From CALXOJ01 sp034120015 (GTDB lineage: Bacteria; Spirochaetota; Spirochaetia; JAFGXN01): a DNA stretch of 64,000 nucleotides. The stretch is taken from contig JAXEIF010000024.1 in assembly GCA_034120015.1 (NCBI GenBank), forward strand, positions 1 to 64,000, written 5' to 3'. Shown here piece by piece: positions 53,254 through 61,850 of the stretch. Position numbers and translations under genes: made by a program. A model generated the notes under the pieces. That model was not told where the DNA came from. It saw nothing but the letters and a program-made list of their open reading frames with translations, and searched no databases. The first letter of the stretch is position 1. Each line of letters starts with the position of its first letter.

Positions 53254-54278
53254 CAAATCCTTTTGACCTTAAAGATATTGACATCTTCTCTGTTCGGTGC
53301 CGTCGGGTTCCCCTTTCCCGGCGAAACCGAACTTTTTACGATTTCCGGTTAAAAGAAAAACCGCTAAAGCAATATAAACCCAACACTCAGTATAACTGTG
53401 TTGTCAAAGTCTCGTATACCTCACCCAAAAATCTGGGCTCTCATCTCTCATACATCATGAGAGAAGGGGCAGGCAAAGACAACACCAAAGCGATCCTTTT
53501 CGATGAAAACGATACGTATGCCAAAGCCGGAAACTACACAAAATCCAACCGCCTGCCCGGAGAAAAAAGAATCTTCAAATTAATTATCACCCCCGAATCC
53601 GGTTGTTCAATTCACGACATGCACGCATTTGCCAAAAGAGTTATGCGTAAAGTCGAAAATGAACAGGGACAAAGATTAAACTGGGTGGCTGCCGCACATT
53701 ACAACACCGGCAATCCTCATATCCATATCGTAGTCAGAGGCATCGATAAAGACGGCCGGGACGTCCGCCTTAAAAAACAACTGATCCGATCCGGAATCCG
53801 CAACATTGCGAAAAATGATATTGCCGTCAATTACGGAGAAAAATCATTCTTCCAGGCGCATTCCGATGAATTAAAACAAACACACAGCCCCAACATTACC
53901 AAATTCGACAGAGCCATAGCCAAAAAAATCGAAAACCGGCCGCAGCATTTCGGATACGTCTCTTATCTTCCGGATAATGAAATGGAATACAGCCGGCTTC
54001 TTTACCTCGAAAAACTCGGTTATGCCAAAAAAACATTTGTCAGCGGATACAACTTTGCCCAAAAGGGATTTTTGGTCAAGCAAAACTTTTTCGAAAAAAT
54101 ACAAACCCGGCAAATCGACAGAGATATCCTTAAAACGACTTACCGGAAAAAAGAACCGGAAAAAGAAAAACAGACACCGGCTGTCACACGCTCTGTTCCG
54201 GTTCAAAAACCGCAGCAATCGCAGAAGAATGTTTTCGAACAACGAAACCGCAGAAAATTAAGAATGATGGGACAATAA
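53250..54278 (+). CDS. VirD2/DUF3363-type relaxase
   Basis: Predicted DNA-nicking relaxase of 342 residues. The metal motif is AAHYNTGNPHIHIVVRG (about residues 150-166), then GIDKDGRDVRLKKQLI as in DUF3363/RlxS-like relaxases. The candidate catalytic Tyr is in the HLSYIMREGAGK segment (about residue 70). It ends in a basic low-complexity tail, probably for T-strand export. It is coupled to VirB6 by a 4-nt overlap, and this marks the start of the DNA-processing genes inside the trb set. Confidence 0.85.
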   Translation: MTNPFDLKDIDIFSVRCRRVPLSRRNRTFYDFRLKEKPLKQYKPNTQYNCVVKVSYTSPKNLGSHLSYIMREGAGKDNTKAILFDENDTYAKAGNYTKSNRLPGEKRIFKLIITPESGCSIHDMHAFAKRVMRKVENEQGQRLNWVAAAHYNTGNPHIHIVVRGIDKDGRDVRLKKQLIRSGIRNIAKNDIAVNYGEKSFFQAHSDELKQTHSPNITKFDRAIAKKIENRPQHFGYVSYLPDNEMEYSRLLYLEKLGYAKKTFVSGYNFAQKGFLVKQNFFEKIQTRQIDRDILKTTYRKKEPEKEKQTPAVTRSVPVQKPQQSQKNVFEQRNRRKLRMMGQ

Positions 54279-54281
54279 AAG

Positions 54282-55190
54282 ATGAGAGAATTTTTTAATG
54301 AAAAAACTCAAAAAAGAATCGATTCTCTGTTATCCGAAATCAATCAGACAAATGATGAATTTTCCCAACTGAAAAAAGCCCTGGCTGTCGGTTTATACCG
54401 GACCGCAGAACCGCTGCACATTGCCAACTTAACACCGGAATTATGGTCGCAATATTTTCCCGATGGTACCGTTCAATCTCCGATTGAATCCGTAAAAATG
54501 GGGAAAAATCAGTTTGCAAAACTGGATCAACCCGATCGAAATCATCTTTTAGACGGATTACATGAAACTTTACTTCGTCCATCTATGATTTTAAACACTA
54601 CCAGTTTCGATAAAACGGAAAATAAATGGAAACCCATTCATATATATGCGAAATCATTTTATCATGAAAGTTCCGATAACGATAAAGTCATTCAGTCTGT
54701 TATTATTTTCCGGGATTCAAGTAACGTTTCCGTCAGTACTCACAGCAAAGATCTTGAACGTATTTTCAAATTTTTCAAAGACCCTCAGGAACTTATATAC
54801 ATGGACAAAGGGCTTGAACAGAAAACATCGCTTGCATTACAACAGTCCGGCTGCTCTGTTGATTTAAAGCATATCAATACACGCCCCATCAACCTGGCTT
54901 ATGACGAAAAAAATCTTTTAATAGAACACTCTTTCGGGGAAAAAACAAAGACGGCCGGGATAAATCCCGACCGAATGACTCCACTCGATCATACGAAAGG
55001 GGGGAGCCGTGCGGGCCTCATGGAACAACGTTCCAAAGACTTGCCTATATTTTATAAGAATCCTGATATTTTGTCAAGCGAAAAATCCGACTCAGGCAAA
55101 AATCCGTTAGACCGTTTTTTGGAAGAAAAAGGTTTGAAAAACACACAGCAGGAAATAAAAGAAAGCAAAAATAAAGGATTTGAATTATAG
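54282..55190 (+). CDS. BECR-fold nuclease-like protein
   Basis: A 302-residue protein, 3 nt after the relaxase. A region at about residues 80-190 (TLLRPSMIL, HIYAKSFYHES, IIFRDSSNVSVSTH, ELIYMDKG) resembles the barnase-EndoU-colicin E5/D-RelE-like nuclease domains found in phage and mobile-element proteins, with the strand-turn-H pattern VSTHSK as candidate active site. A later HTKGGSRAGLM segment is unlike that family. It could be an effector, a toxin or a DNA-processing partner. The match is by eye. Confidence 0.5.
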   Translation: MREFFNEKTQKRIDSLLSEINQTNDEFSQLKKALAVGLYRTAEPLHIANLTPELWSQYFPDGTVQSPIESVKMGKNQFAKLDQPDRNHLLDGLHETLLRPSMILNTTSFDKTENKWKPIHIYAKSFYHESSDNDKVIQSVIIFRDSSNVSVSTHSKDLERIFKFFKDPQELIYMDKGLEQKTSLALQQSGCSVDLKHINTRPINLAYDEKNLLIEHSFGEKTKTAGINPDRMTPLDHTKGGSRAGLMEQRSKDLPIFYKNPDILSSEKSDSGKNPLDRFLEEKGLKNTQQEIKESKNKGFEL

Positions 55191-55218
55191 AGAAAATCAA
55201 AAGAAAAAGGAGAAACAA

Positions 55219-56916
55219 ATGGAAAACGAAACAAATGAATTGCAGAAAGGGTTAATGGAAGCATTAACGGATCAGTCAATCCAAAAAGATTCGAAAGAGG
55301 TGTACAGAAACGAAAAACTGGACAACATTATCGATCAAATCCACGATTACTACAAAAAAGCAAGAGGAAATGAAGTACCGTCAAACAGAATGACATTACA
55401 GGAAATTGTTGAGAATGTACACGGCAGAACGATCGAAGAAACGGCAATGCTGCAGCTTAAAGCTCTTTACCGCTCCCTTTTCGGAAAAGAAAAAGCCAGC
55501 GAAGCGGAGAGAAACGTTATCGACAAACTGACGCAGGAAGCTATAGCGGCCAAAAAAGAAGGAAGACCCATTCCGCAAGCCGATTCTCCGGAAAGAATAG
55601 AGAAAGAGTATTCTCTTTTTGCCGGAGAACTTTATGACGCTCTTGCCGGTCCGATCGAAAAAACACCGCAGGGAAAAGAAAAAAGAGCACTGGAAAGAGA
55701 ATTCTTTAAAAAAGACTTGAAATCCATATCAAAAGAAGCACATGAAGTTTATTCGCCGAAAGAATTCGAAGGATTCAACGGCGTGCGGCTTGTCAATTAT
55801 CTGTCGGAAAATCCGAATGCATTATCCGATGCTTTCGACCAAATCCTGGCCGCACAGAAAAAAATGGCATCATTGCTCGAAGCAGGCAAAGAAATAAATC
55901 CACAGGAGGAAAAAATGGATCCAAATGAAACAGAATTGGTAGAAGATGAAAAAAACATCTCTAAAGAAGAGTCACCGGCTTATCAGAAAGCGGTAAACTG
56001 CGGCCGTGTCCAAAAAGACCTGCTTAAAGGTTTAAAAGAAAAAGGATACATGGATTTCGGATTTACCAAAAATCTTTACAACCCGGCGACAGGAAAAGAG
56101 TATGAAGGCTTTTCGAGAGCAGTCCTCAATCAGTATGTACGGGTCACTCATTCGTTTGACGGCCGGTTTATGACGGAAAAGCAAATCAGCGAATCCGGAA
56201 CGTACGCCCTCAAAGAAGGAGCCAGACCGATCAATCTGACGTTGACCGAAAGAACCGACAAAACAACCGGCAAACCTTTTGACGGAAAAGTCCTTAACGG
56301 AATGTCTTCATCCGAAATGAAGGAATACATTGCCGAAAATGTCGAGTCGAAAGAAACGATGTTTCAGGTTTACAACGGCCGGGATATCGAGGGACTGGAA
56401 AAGTTTGAAGGCTATGACAAAAGAACAAGCAACGAAATCTCCGAAAAGAACAAACTGATTAAGTATATCGAAAATCAGGGAATATCTCTGAAAGAGCTGA
56501 ATGACAGCTCCGTTCCGAAACTTGTCAGTTATGCAATCGAAGCCAGCAAGATCGACAAAATGCCCGAAATGCAGAAAAAAATCTGTTCGGAAATGCTGTT
56601 GCAGAAAGTCAAATCCCGTACCGCTCTGACCCAAGACAAAAACTTCCGGTACATCGGTCAAAACGATGTTGCGAAACTCGAATCTTACTTCAAAGATAAC
56701 CGGTATGCCGTATCCAATGCTTATGAAGCTGTCGGAAAACTGGATTATCAAATTCAAAAATCTTTCCAACTGGACAAAAACCGGTCTGTAGCCGATCAGT
56801 TTTGCGAAGAAAAAGGTTTTGTCAAAGCCGATCCTTCCAAGCCGACACTGGCAAAGATGGCCTATCAGCAGGCAGTGCAGGAACACAAAAAAACCGATCG
56901 GGGTATCGGTGATTAA
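55219..56916 (+). CDS. Protein with ArdC-like domain
   Basis: A 565-residue, mostly helical, charged protein. Residues ~255-345 look like ArdC_N, the single-stranded-DNA-binding domain of antirestriction proteins (NPATGKEYEGFSRAVLNQY, then DGRFMTEKQISESGTYALKEGARP). Residues 1-230 and 350-565 match nothing I know, and the zinc metalloprotease half of classic ArdC is not visible. The ATG at 55219 has AAAAGGAG upstream. With the relaxase and nuclease-like gene it probably travels or binds with the transferred strand. Confidence 0.6.
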   Translation: MENETNELQKGLMEALTDQSIQKDSKEVYRNEKLDNIIDQIHDYYKKARGNEVPSNRMTLQEIVENVHGRTIEETAMLQLKALYRSLFGKEKASEAERNVIDKLTQEAIAAKKEGRPIPQADSPERIEKEYSLFAGELYDALAGPIEKTPQGKEKRALEREFFKKDLKSISKEAHEVYSPKEFEGFNGVRLVNYLSENPNALSDAFDQILAAQKKMASLLEAGKEINPQEEKMDPNETELVEDEKNISKEESPAYQKAVNCGRVQKDLLKGLKEKGYMDFGFTKNLYNPATGKEYEGFSRAVLNQYVRVTHSFDGRFMTEKQISESGTYALKEGARPINLTLTERTDKTTGKPFDGKVLNGMSSSEMKEYIAENVESKETMFQVYNGRDIEGLEKFEGYDKRTSNEISEKNKLIKYIENQGISLKELNDSSVPKLVSYAIEASKIDKMPEMQKKICSEMLLQKVKSRTALTQDKNFRYIGQNDVAKLESYFKDNRYAVSNAYEAVGKLDYQIQKSFQLDKNRSVADQFCEEKGFVKADPSKPTLAKMAYQQAVQEHKKTDRGIGD

Positions 56917-56928
56917 CACAAATTTTTC

Positions 56929-56948
56929 AGGCGGCTGCAAAGCCGCCT
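56929..56948 (+). other. Hairpin between ArdC-like and VirD4 genes
   Basis: Perfect 8-bp stem AGGCGGCT / AGCCGCCT with a GCAA tetraloop, in the only sizeable gap within the operon (48 nt). No T-run follows, so it is not a standard terminator. It may be a processing site or part of an oriT. Confidence 0.5.
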
Positions 56949-56964
56949 CATTGAGGAACAGGCA

Positions 56965-59040
56965 GTGAAAAATTTTACCTTATTGGGAATTGTCGTATTT
57001 ATCATTCTCACAATCGCTTTTTTTATTTCATCCCAGTATGCGGCAGCCGAATTCGGATATCCGGAAAACGGCCATTATGTGGAAGTCGATCCGTCAAGCG
57101 GTTTAAAAATTTACGCTCCCTATCAAATTATCGTCTGGATGTACTACAACCACATGAATAAAGATCTGGAACAGGTTTTTGCCGTTGCAACGAATATCGT
57201 TTTTATGGGATTATTCGCTGCTTTTGCTGCCTGCTTTCTGATTTTTCTCAAAAAGAAAGCCAAAAAGAAAAATACTTATTCCCAGGGAGACGCCTCCTGG
57301 ATGACAAAAAAAGAGCTTCTGAAAACCGGTAATTATGACGGTGACGGCGTCGTCTTATGCCAGTCGGCCGATGCCAAAGTCAATATTGTCGATGCATCGA
57401 AAAACTCGATGCATATCAAAAAACCCGGCGCTCTCATCACAGACGACGCTCCGACCCACGATCTGATTGTCGCTCCGACAAGAGGCGGTAAAGGTGTGGG
57501 AACCGTCATTCCCACACTCTGTCACTGGAAACACAGCGTTTTTTGCTATGACATCAAAAGAGAAAACTTCCAGCTGACAGCCGGATACCGCAATCTTTTT
57601 TCTACTGTTTTGAAATTCGATCCGGCAGAAAAAGGATCATTACGGTGGAATCCTCTGCTCGAAATTCGGGTCGGAACAATCAATGAAGTGTCGGATGCAC
57701 AGATGATTGCCGAAATCCTCATGAATCCGGACGGCGACAAACAGCCGTCTGATATCTGGTTTGCTTTCGCACGCAAATTGTCTACCGGTCTTATCCTGTA
57801 TTTGATTAACAATCCCGCCGAAAATCAGTCGGTTACCGGAATGTATCAAATCCTTTCCTCCGACAAAACCGTTGTCGATAAGCTCAAAGAAATCGTCGAA
57901 TTCGATACCGGTAAAGAGCAGATCAACTCAATCATGAGAAGCTATCTCTTTGAATTTATACAGATGGCCGATTCGGAAAAGCAGTTTGCTGGAGCTATCT
58001 CCTCCACACTGCAAAGTCTGGAATTGTATCTTGACCCGATTGTCTCGGAAAATACTTCCTCATCGGATTTCAGCTTGAAGGATCTGATGAATTCGGACTA
58101 TCCCGTCAGCTTATATTACTGTGTCCCGCCTTCGGCAGAAGTCCGGATGAGACCGCTGACCCGTCTGATGATATCCTGTCTGCTGTCGGTGACAACAGAA
58201 AAATTGGACAAACCGAAACAACGTCTGCTGATGATGATTGACGAGTTCCCGTCCCTGGGCAAGCTGGAAATTGTCGAAAAAGCACTGGCCTATGTAGCCG
58301 GTTACGGTATTAAGATCTATCTCATTATCCAATCGATCAGTCAGCTCAATAAGATCTACACCGAGAAAAATTCGATTGTCGATAACTGTCACTGCCAAAT
58401 GTTTTATGCCACAAACCGGATCGAAGTAGCCAAAGAGATCTCTGAACGAATCGGCAAAACGACAATCCTTGTCGATTCGGTCTCGACATCCGGACAACGG
58501 ACGGAACTCTTCGATAAGGGACAAAGCCGATCCACTCAGGAAGTCGGCAAAGCCTTACTCTCACCGGAAGATGTGATGAAACTGCCTTATACAGACGCAA
58601 TTTTATTTATTTCCGGTCAGAAACCCTATCTGGCAAAGAAAAATGTGTTTTACGATGATCCACGATTTAAAGACAAAGTCAAAATGAAACCGCCTGTTCA
58701 TTTTGACCTGGAATACCTTTTATCCCATCAAAACAAAGATAAGGAGACAAAAAATGAAAATCAAAATGCAAACGAAAACCCGGATTCAAACAGTCAAATC
58801 GAAATTGACAACAATTTACCGGAAAATAACGGAGAAGATGACCTGTTACTTACAGAAGAAGGGGATTCTGGACTGACAGATTTTTCCGAAGAAGAAGACT
58901 CCGGATTGATGGACTTTTCCGGGGAAACCGGTTTTGACAATTTCGATCCGCAGGATTATACGGAAACACCGGAACCGGACACGGAAGATATAGATGAGAA
59001 AATCCGTCAAAACTACGAAGAAATCTTAAATAAAAAATAA
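56965..59040 (+). CDS. VirD4/TraG coupling protein
   Basis: Recruits the relaxase-DNA complex to the channel. The 691-residue protein has two N-terminal membrane helices (about 5-25, 72-92), Walker A APTRGGKGVGTV and Walker B LLMMIDEFPSLGK, and an acidic tail of about 90 residues that could bind partners. The start is GTG at 56965 with GAGG 8 nt before it. The stop overlaps the next start by one base (TAATG). Confidence 0.93.
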   Translation: MKNFTLLGIVVFIILTIAFFISSQYAAAEFGYPENGHYVEVDPSSGLKIYAPYQIIVWMYYNHMNKDLEQVFAVATNIVFMGLFAAFAACFLIFLKKKAKKKNTYSQGDASWMTKKELLKTGNYDGDGVVLCQSADAKVNIVDASKNSMHIKKPGALITDDAPTHDLIVAPTRGGKGVGTVIPTLCHWKHSVFCYDIKRENFQLTAGYRNLFSTVLKFDPAEKGSLRWNPLLEIRVGTINEVSDAQMIAEILMNPDGDKQPSDIWFAFARKLSTGLILYLINNPAENQSVTGMYQILSSDKTVVDKLKEIVEFDTGKEQINSIMRSYLFEFIQMADSEKQFAGAISSTLQSLELYLDPIVSENTSSSDFSLKDLMNSDYPVSLYYCVPPSAEVRMRPLTRLMISCLLSVTTEKLDKPKQRLLMMIDEFPSLGKLEIVEKALAYVAGYGIKIYLIIQSISQLNKIYTEKNSIVDNCHCQMFYATNRIEVAKEISERIGKTTILVDSVSTSGQRTELFDKGQSRSTQEVGKALLSPEDVMKLPYTDAILFISGQKPYLAKKNVFYDDPRFKDKVKMKPPVHFDLEYLLSHQNKDKETKNENQNANENPDSNSQIEIDNNLPENNGEDDLLLTEEGDSGLTDFSEEEDSGLMDFSGETGFDNFDPQDYTETPEPDTEDIDEKIRQNYEEILNKK

Positions 59041-59450
59041 TGGCGATGACTGAAAAGAAACGGATTACATTATACGTTGACAAAACTCTTTTGGATAAAT
59101 TGGATGCCAAAATCAAAACCGAAGGCGAATCCCGGGTCGATTATTTCGATGCGGTGCTGCGTCGGAATTTGATGTCAAGAAAAGAAAGAGCAGCCGATAT
59201 AGAAGACTTCATGAAAATAACCGCTGCCCGACTCAAAAGCGTTGACTCGCAGCAAACAATTATTATCGAAATGCTCTTCCGCATCCAACGCTATTTGTTC
59301 GATACCATGAATCCGGAAACCTCAAAAAGACTGACTGTCGAATTTTCCGATGAACTGGCCAATTCTCTGATTACCGATAACACCTTTTTATCAATTCTTG
59401 AGAATTTGACAGCCCATAAAATCGAAAGAGAGGAGAAACTGCAAGGATGA
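59040..59450 (+). CDS. Ribbon-helix-helix accessory protein
   Basis: A 136-residue protein whose N-terminus (KRITLYVDKTLLDKLDAKI) has the strand-helix pattern of ribbon-helix-helix DNA-binding proteins, followed by a helical region. Proteins of this size beside a relaxase usually help it bind oriT. A start 6 nt later (MTEKK) is also possible. Its end overlaps the VirB8 gene by 4 nt. Confidence 0.65.
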   Translation: MAMTEKKRITLYVDKTLLDKLDAKIKTEGESRVDYFDAVLRRNLMSRKERAADIEDFMKITAARLKSVDSQQTIIIEMLFRIQRYLFDTMNPETSKRLTVEFSDELANSLITDNTFLSILENLTAHKIEREEKLQG

Positions 59451-60121
59451 AGCAGGAAATAAAAAATCAACCGTTAAACGCAAAAGATCATTTCGACCTG
59501 GCCAGAATCACAAATGACGCCCGGTGGTCAAGTTTCTTTGCCCGAATTAAAGCCTTAAAAGCAATGAATATCGGACTCCTTGTTGTCATTGTCTTAATGG
59601 TTTTCAACATCATATCCCTGGCCAAAAAACCGAAAGTGATCCCCTATATCGTCGAGATCAACGAATCCGGCCGTATTGCCAATTACGGACGGGTATTGCA
59701 ATACAGCAACACCGATTTACAACCGCAGCTCGTGCAGTTTTATATCGAAAATTTTTTGCAGTCAATCCGTAATATCGATGCCGATCCGGTTGTCGTCAAA
59801 CGTAACTGGGCAAACGCTTATAACTACTGCACGGATAAGGCCGCAAACATCTTAAACCGGCTTTATACGGAACGCAAGCCTCTGGATCTGATGAAAAATA
59901 TTACGGTCGAAATCCGTTTTACCTCGTACCTGGATAAAAGTGCCCGGGCAAAAGAGATCGAATGGGCGGAAGATACTTATGACACAAACGGTATCCGCAT
60001 CGAAACGAAATATTATCGGGCAATGCTGACATACATTGTCAGTCCGGCCAATGTCTCGACAAAAAATCCCAGCGGCTTTTTTATCGAATCCCTGATTATC
60101 GGAGAGAAACCGAATGAATGA
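59447..60121 (+). CDS. trbF: VirB8/TrbF (first copy)
   Basis: Inner-membrane scaffold of the channel: 224 residues, a short cytoplasmic N-terminus (FDLARITNDARWSSFFARI), one membrane helix at about 45-65 and a periplasmic NTF2-like domain. VIPYIVEINESGRIANYGRVLQ is the TrbF signature, and the last strand carries NPSGFFIESLIIGE. It overlaps a second VirB8-like gene by 8 nt. Confidence 0.9.
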   Translation: MKQEIKNQPLNAKDHFDLARITNDARWSSFFARIKALKAMNIGLLVVIVLMVFNIISLAKKPKVIPYIVEINESGRIANYGRVLQYSNTDLQPQLVQFYIENFLQSIRNIDADPVVVKRNWANAYNYCTDKAANILNRLYTERKPLDLMKNITVEIRFTSYLDKSARAKEIEWAEDTYDTNGIRIETKYYRAMLTYIVSPANVSTKNPSGFFIESLIIGEKPNE

Positions 60122-60761
60122 GACTGACATCGAAATCAATACTTATCTGCATTTACCGCAGCAGGAACAGCAAAAAATCAACGCCAAAATCAAAAAGCTG
60201 ACAGCCTCCTTTTTTCTGCTGGTCATTCTCTGCTGTGCGGTTTCGATCCTCCATTACCTGCTGGCTGTTTCGGAAAGACAAACTTTCCAAGTCAGTCAAA
60301 TCGGGTTTTGCGACGAACACATCAAAAACCCGCAGGATTTGACATTCAACGTAACAGATAAAATGATCGAATACCAGATGATCAATTTTATCGAGCTGCT
60401 TCGTACGGTGCCGGATTCGACGGGCGAAATGATGAGCAATTTTTCGGCAGCACGCCGGTTCTGTATCGGAGAAGCTCAATCCACTGTTGTCCGGAATTTT
60501 TATGACTGGAATGTCTCCGGTAAAATCAAGGAATCGTTTGTCTCATACATCACAATCGAAAATATCAAAAAGAACATCAACAACGAATTTGAAATCCATT
60601 GGAAAGAATCCGTATGGCAGGCCGGCAAGTACAAATTTGAAGTGAGATACTACGGTTATTTTATCTATGAAATAAAAACTCCGGTTTACGAAGAAGATTT
60701 ATTTAGAAATCCGTCCGGAGTTTATATCAAAAAATACTCTTTAGCGAAGGTGTCCGAATGA
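60114..60761 (+). CDS. VirB8-like protein (second copy)
   Basis: A 215-residue membrane protein of the same layout as the preceding VirB8: short N-terminus, one membrane helix (about 30-50), periplasmic domain and an NPSGVYIKKYSL end that matches the NPSGFFIESLII of its neighbour. The middle has diverged strongly. It may form a mixed VirB8 ring or replace a missing component. It overlaps VirB9 by 4 nt. Confidence 0.7.
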   Translation: MNETDIEINTYLHLPQQEQQKINAKIKKLTASFFLLVILCCAVSILHYLLAVSERQTFQVSQIGFCDEHIKNPQDLTFNVTDKMIEYQMINFIELLRTVPDSTGEMMSNFSAARRFCIGEAQSTVVRNFYDWNVSGKIKESFVSYITIENIKKNINNEFEIHWKESVWQAGKYKFEVRYYGYFIYEIKTPVYEEDLFRNPSGVYIKKYSLAKVSE

Positions 60762-61846
60762 AAAAAACAGCTTTATTCCTTTTATTTTTATTGATTTTTT
60801 CCTGCCAGACCGTACAAAAACCGAACACGTACAAAACGGAAGCCGAAGCGGTCGCAGCCATCCAGCAACTCGAAGAAAGAAAACTTTCTGCGGATGAAGC
60901 CGAACAAAAGGAAATCGATACCGAAATCTCCCAAATTATCAAAGATATGCAGCGCATGCAGCTTATCGAGGTTCCGGTCGAAGTGCCGATCCAGAAGTTC
61001 GAATCACCGGTTTCGGCAAAAAACGAATATTCAATTAACAAAACATCCAATCTGCTGGCTCAAAACCAGCGGATATCGACACAACAGCTTGTCGAAGGTA
61101 ATTTCCATTATTCGGAAATTGTCTATAACTACGTTTCCGGAATCATCTATCCGGTTCATACAACAACACTGCGGGTAACTACCGTCCAGCTCGAAAAAGG
61201 GGAAATGCTGATCTCCTATCTTATCGGAGACAGCATAAACTGGATTCTGACGAATGAGTTTATCAACGGTGTCGTCAACATTTACATTAAGCCGGCCAAA
61301 CCCAATATTATCACCAATCTTGTCATTAACACGACAAGACGACGATATGTCCTCAACTTAACCTCCAACTGTAATTATATGCCGACAGTCCGCTGGAACT
61401 ACGGACTCTCGACAATGCCGGCTTACAATTATCCGGCACAAACCACAACAGCGGCTGCTGCACCGGCAGAAGAAAACAGGCAGCAGCTGGCCGAAAAACG
61501 AAAAATTCAATATGAAAGGCAGGATGATTTAGTGATGATGGGACTCCTCGATGATGTCAATTTCGATTACGAAGTCAAATACAAATCAACCAAAAATTAC
61601 CGGCCGAAATGGTATCCCGGACGGATTTTTGACGACGGATTTCGCACGTATATCCACATACCCAACCTCGATAAAACTCCGATCCGACCGGTTATTTTCT
61701 CTTCGGATGATAAGGGGAAAGAGTATCACCTGGTTAATTACCGTGTTCTCGGCAAATACTACATCGTCGATACGATAGCCGAAAGACTGATTCTGACAAC
61801 AGAACGGGAAAATAAGAAGGAAACGATTTATATCAACAAGAAGTAA
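60758..61846 (+). CDS. trbG: VirB9/TrbG, lipoprotein form
   Basis: Outer-membrane-side core protein, 362 residues. Unlike typical VirB9 it has a lipoprotein signal (LIFSC, Cys17) followed by a linker and coiled coil (20-75). The VirB9 domain follows, with TTTLRVTTVQLEKGEMLIS and NLVINTTRRRYVLNL, and a C-terminal domain with RIFDDGFRTYIHIP. No separate VirB7 lipoprotein is seen, so this protein may combine VirB7 and VirB9. Confidence 0.88.
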   Translation: MKKTALFLLFLLIFSCQTVQKPNTYKTEAEAVAAIQQLEERKLSADEAEQKEIDTEISQIIKDMQRMQLIEVPVEVPIQKFESPVSAKNEYSINKTSNLLAQNQRISTQQLVEGNFHYSEIVYNYVSGIIYPVHTTTLRVTTVQLEKGEMLISYLIGDSINWILTNEFINGVVNIYIKPAKPNIITNLVINTTRRRYVLNLTSNCNYMPTVRWNYGLSTMPAYNYPAQTTTAAAAPAEENRQQLAEKRKIQYERQDDLVMMGLLDDVNFDYEVKYKSTKNYRPKWYPGRIFDDGFRTYIHIPNLDKTPIRPVIFSSDDKGKEYHLVNYRVLGKYYIVDTIAERLILTTERENKKETIYINKK

Positions 61847-61850
61847 AATC

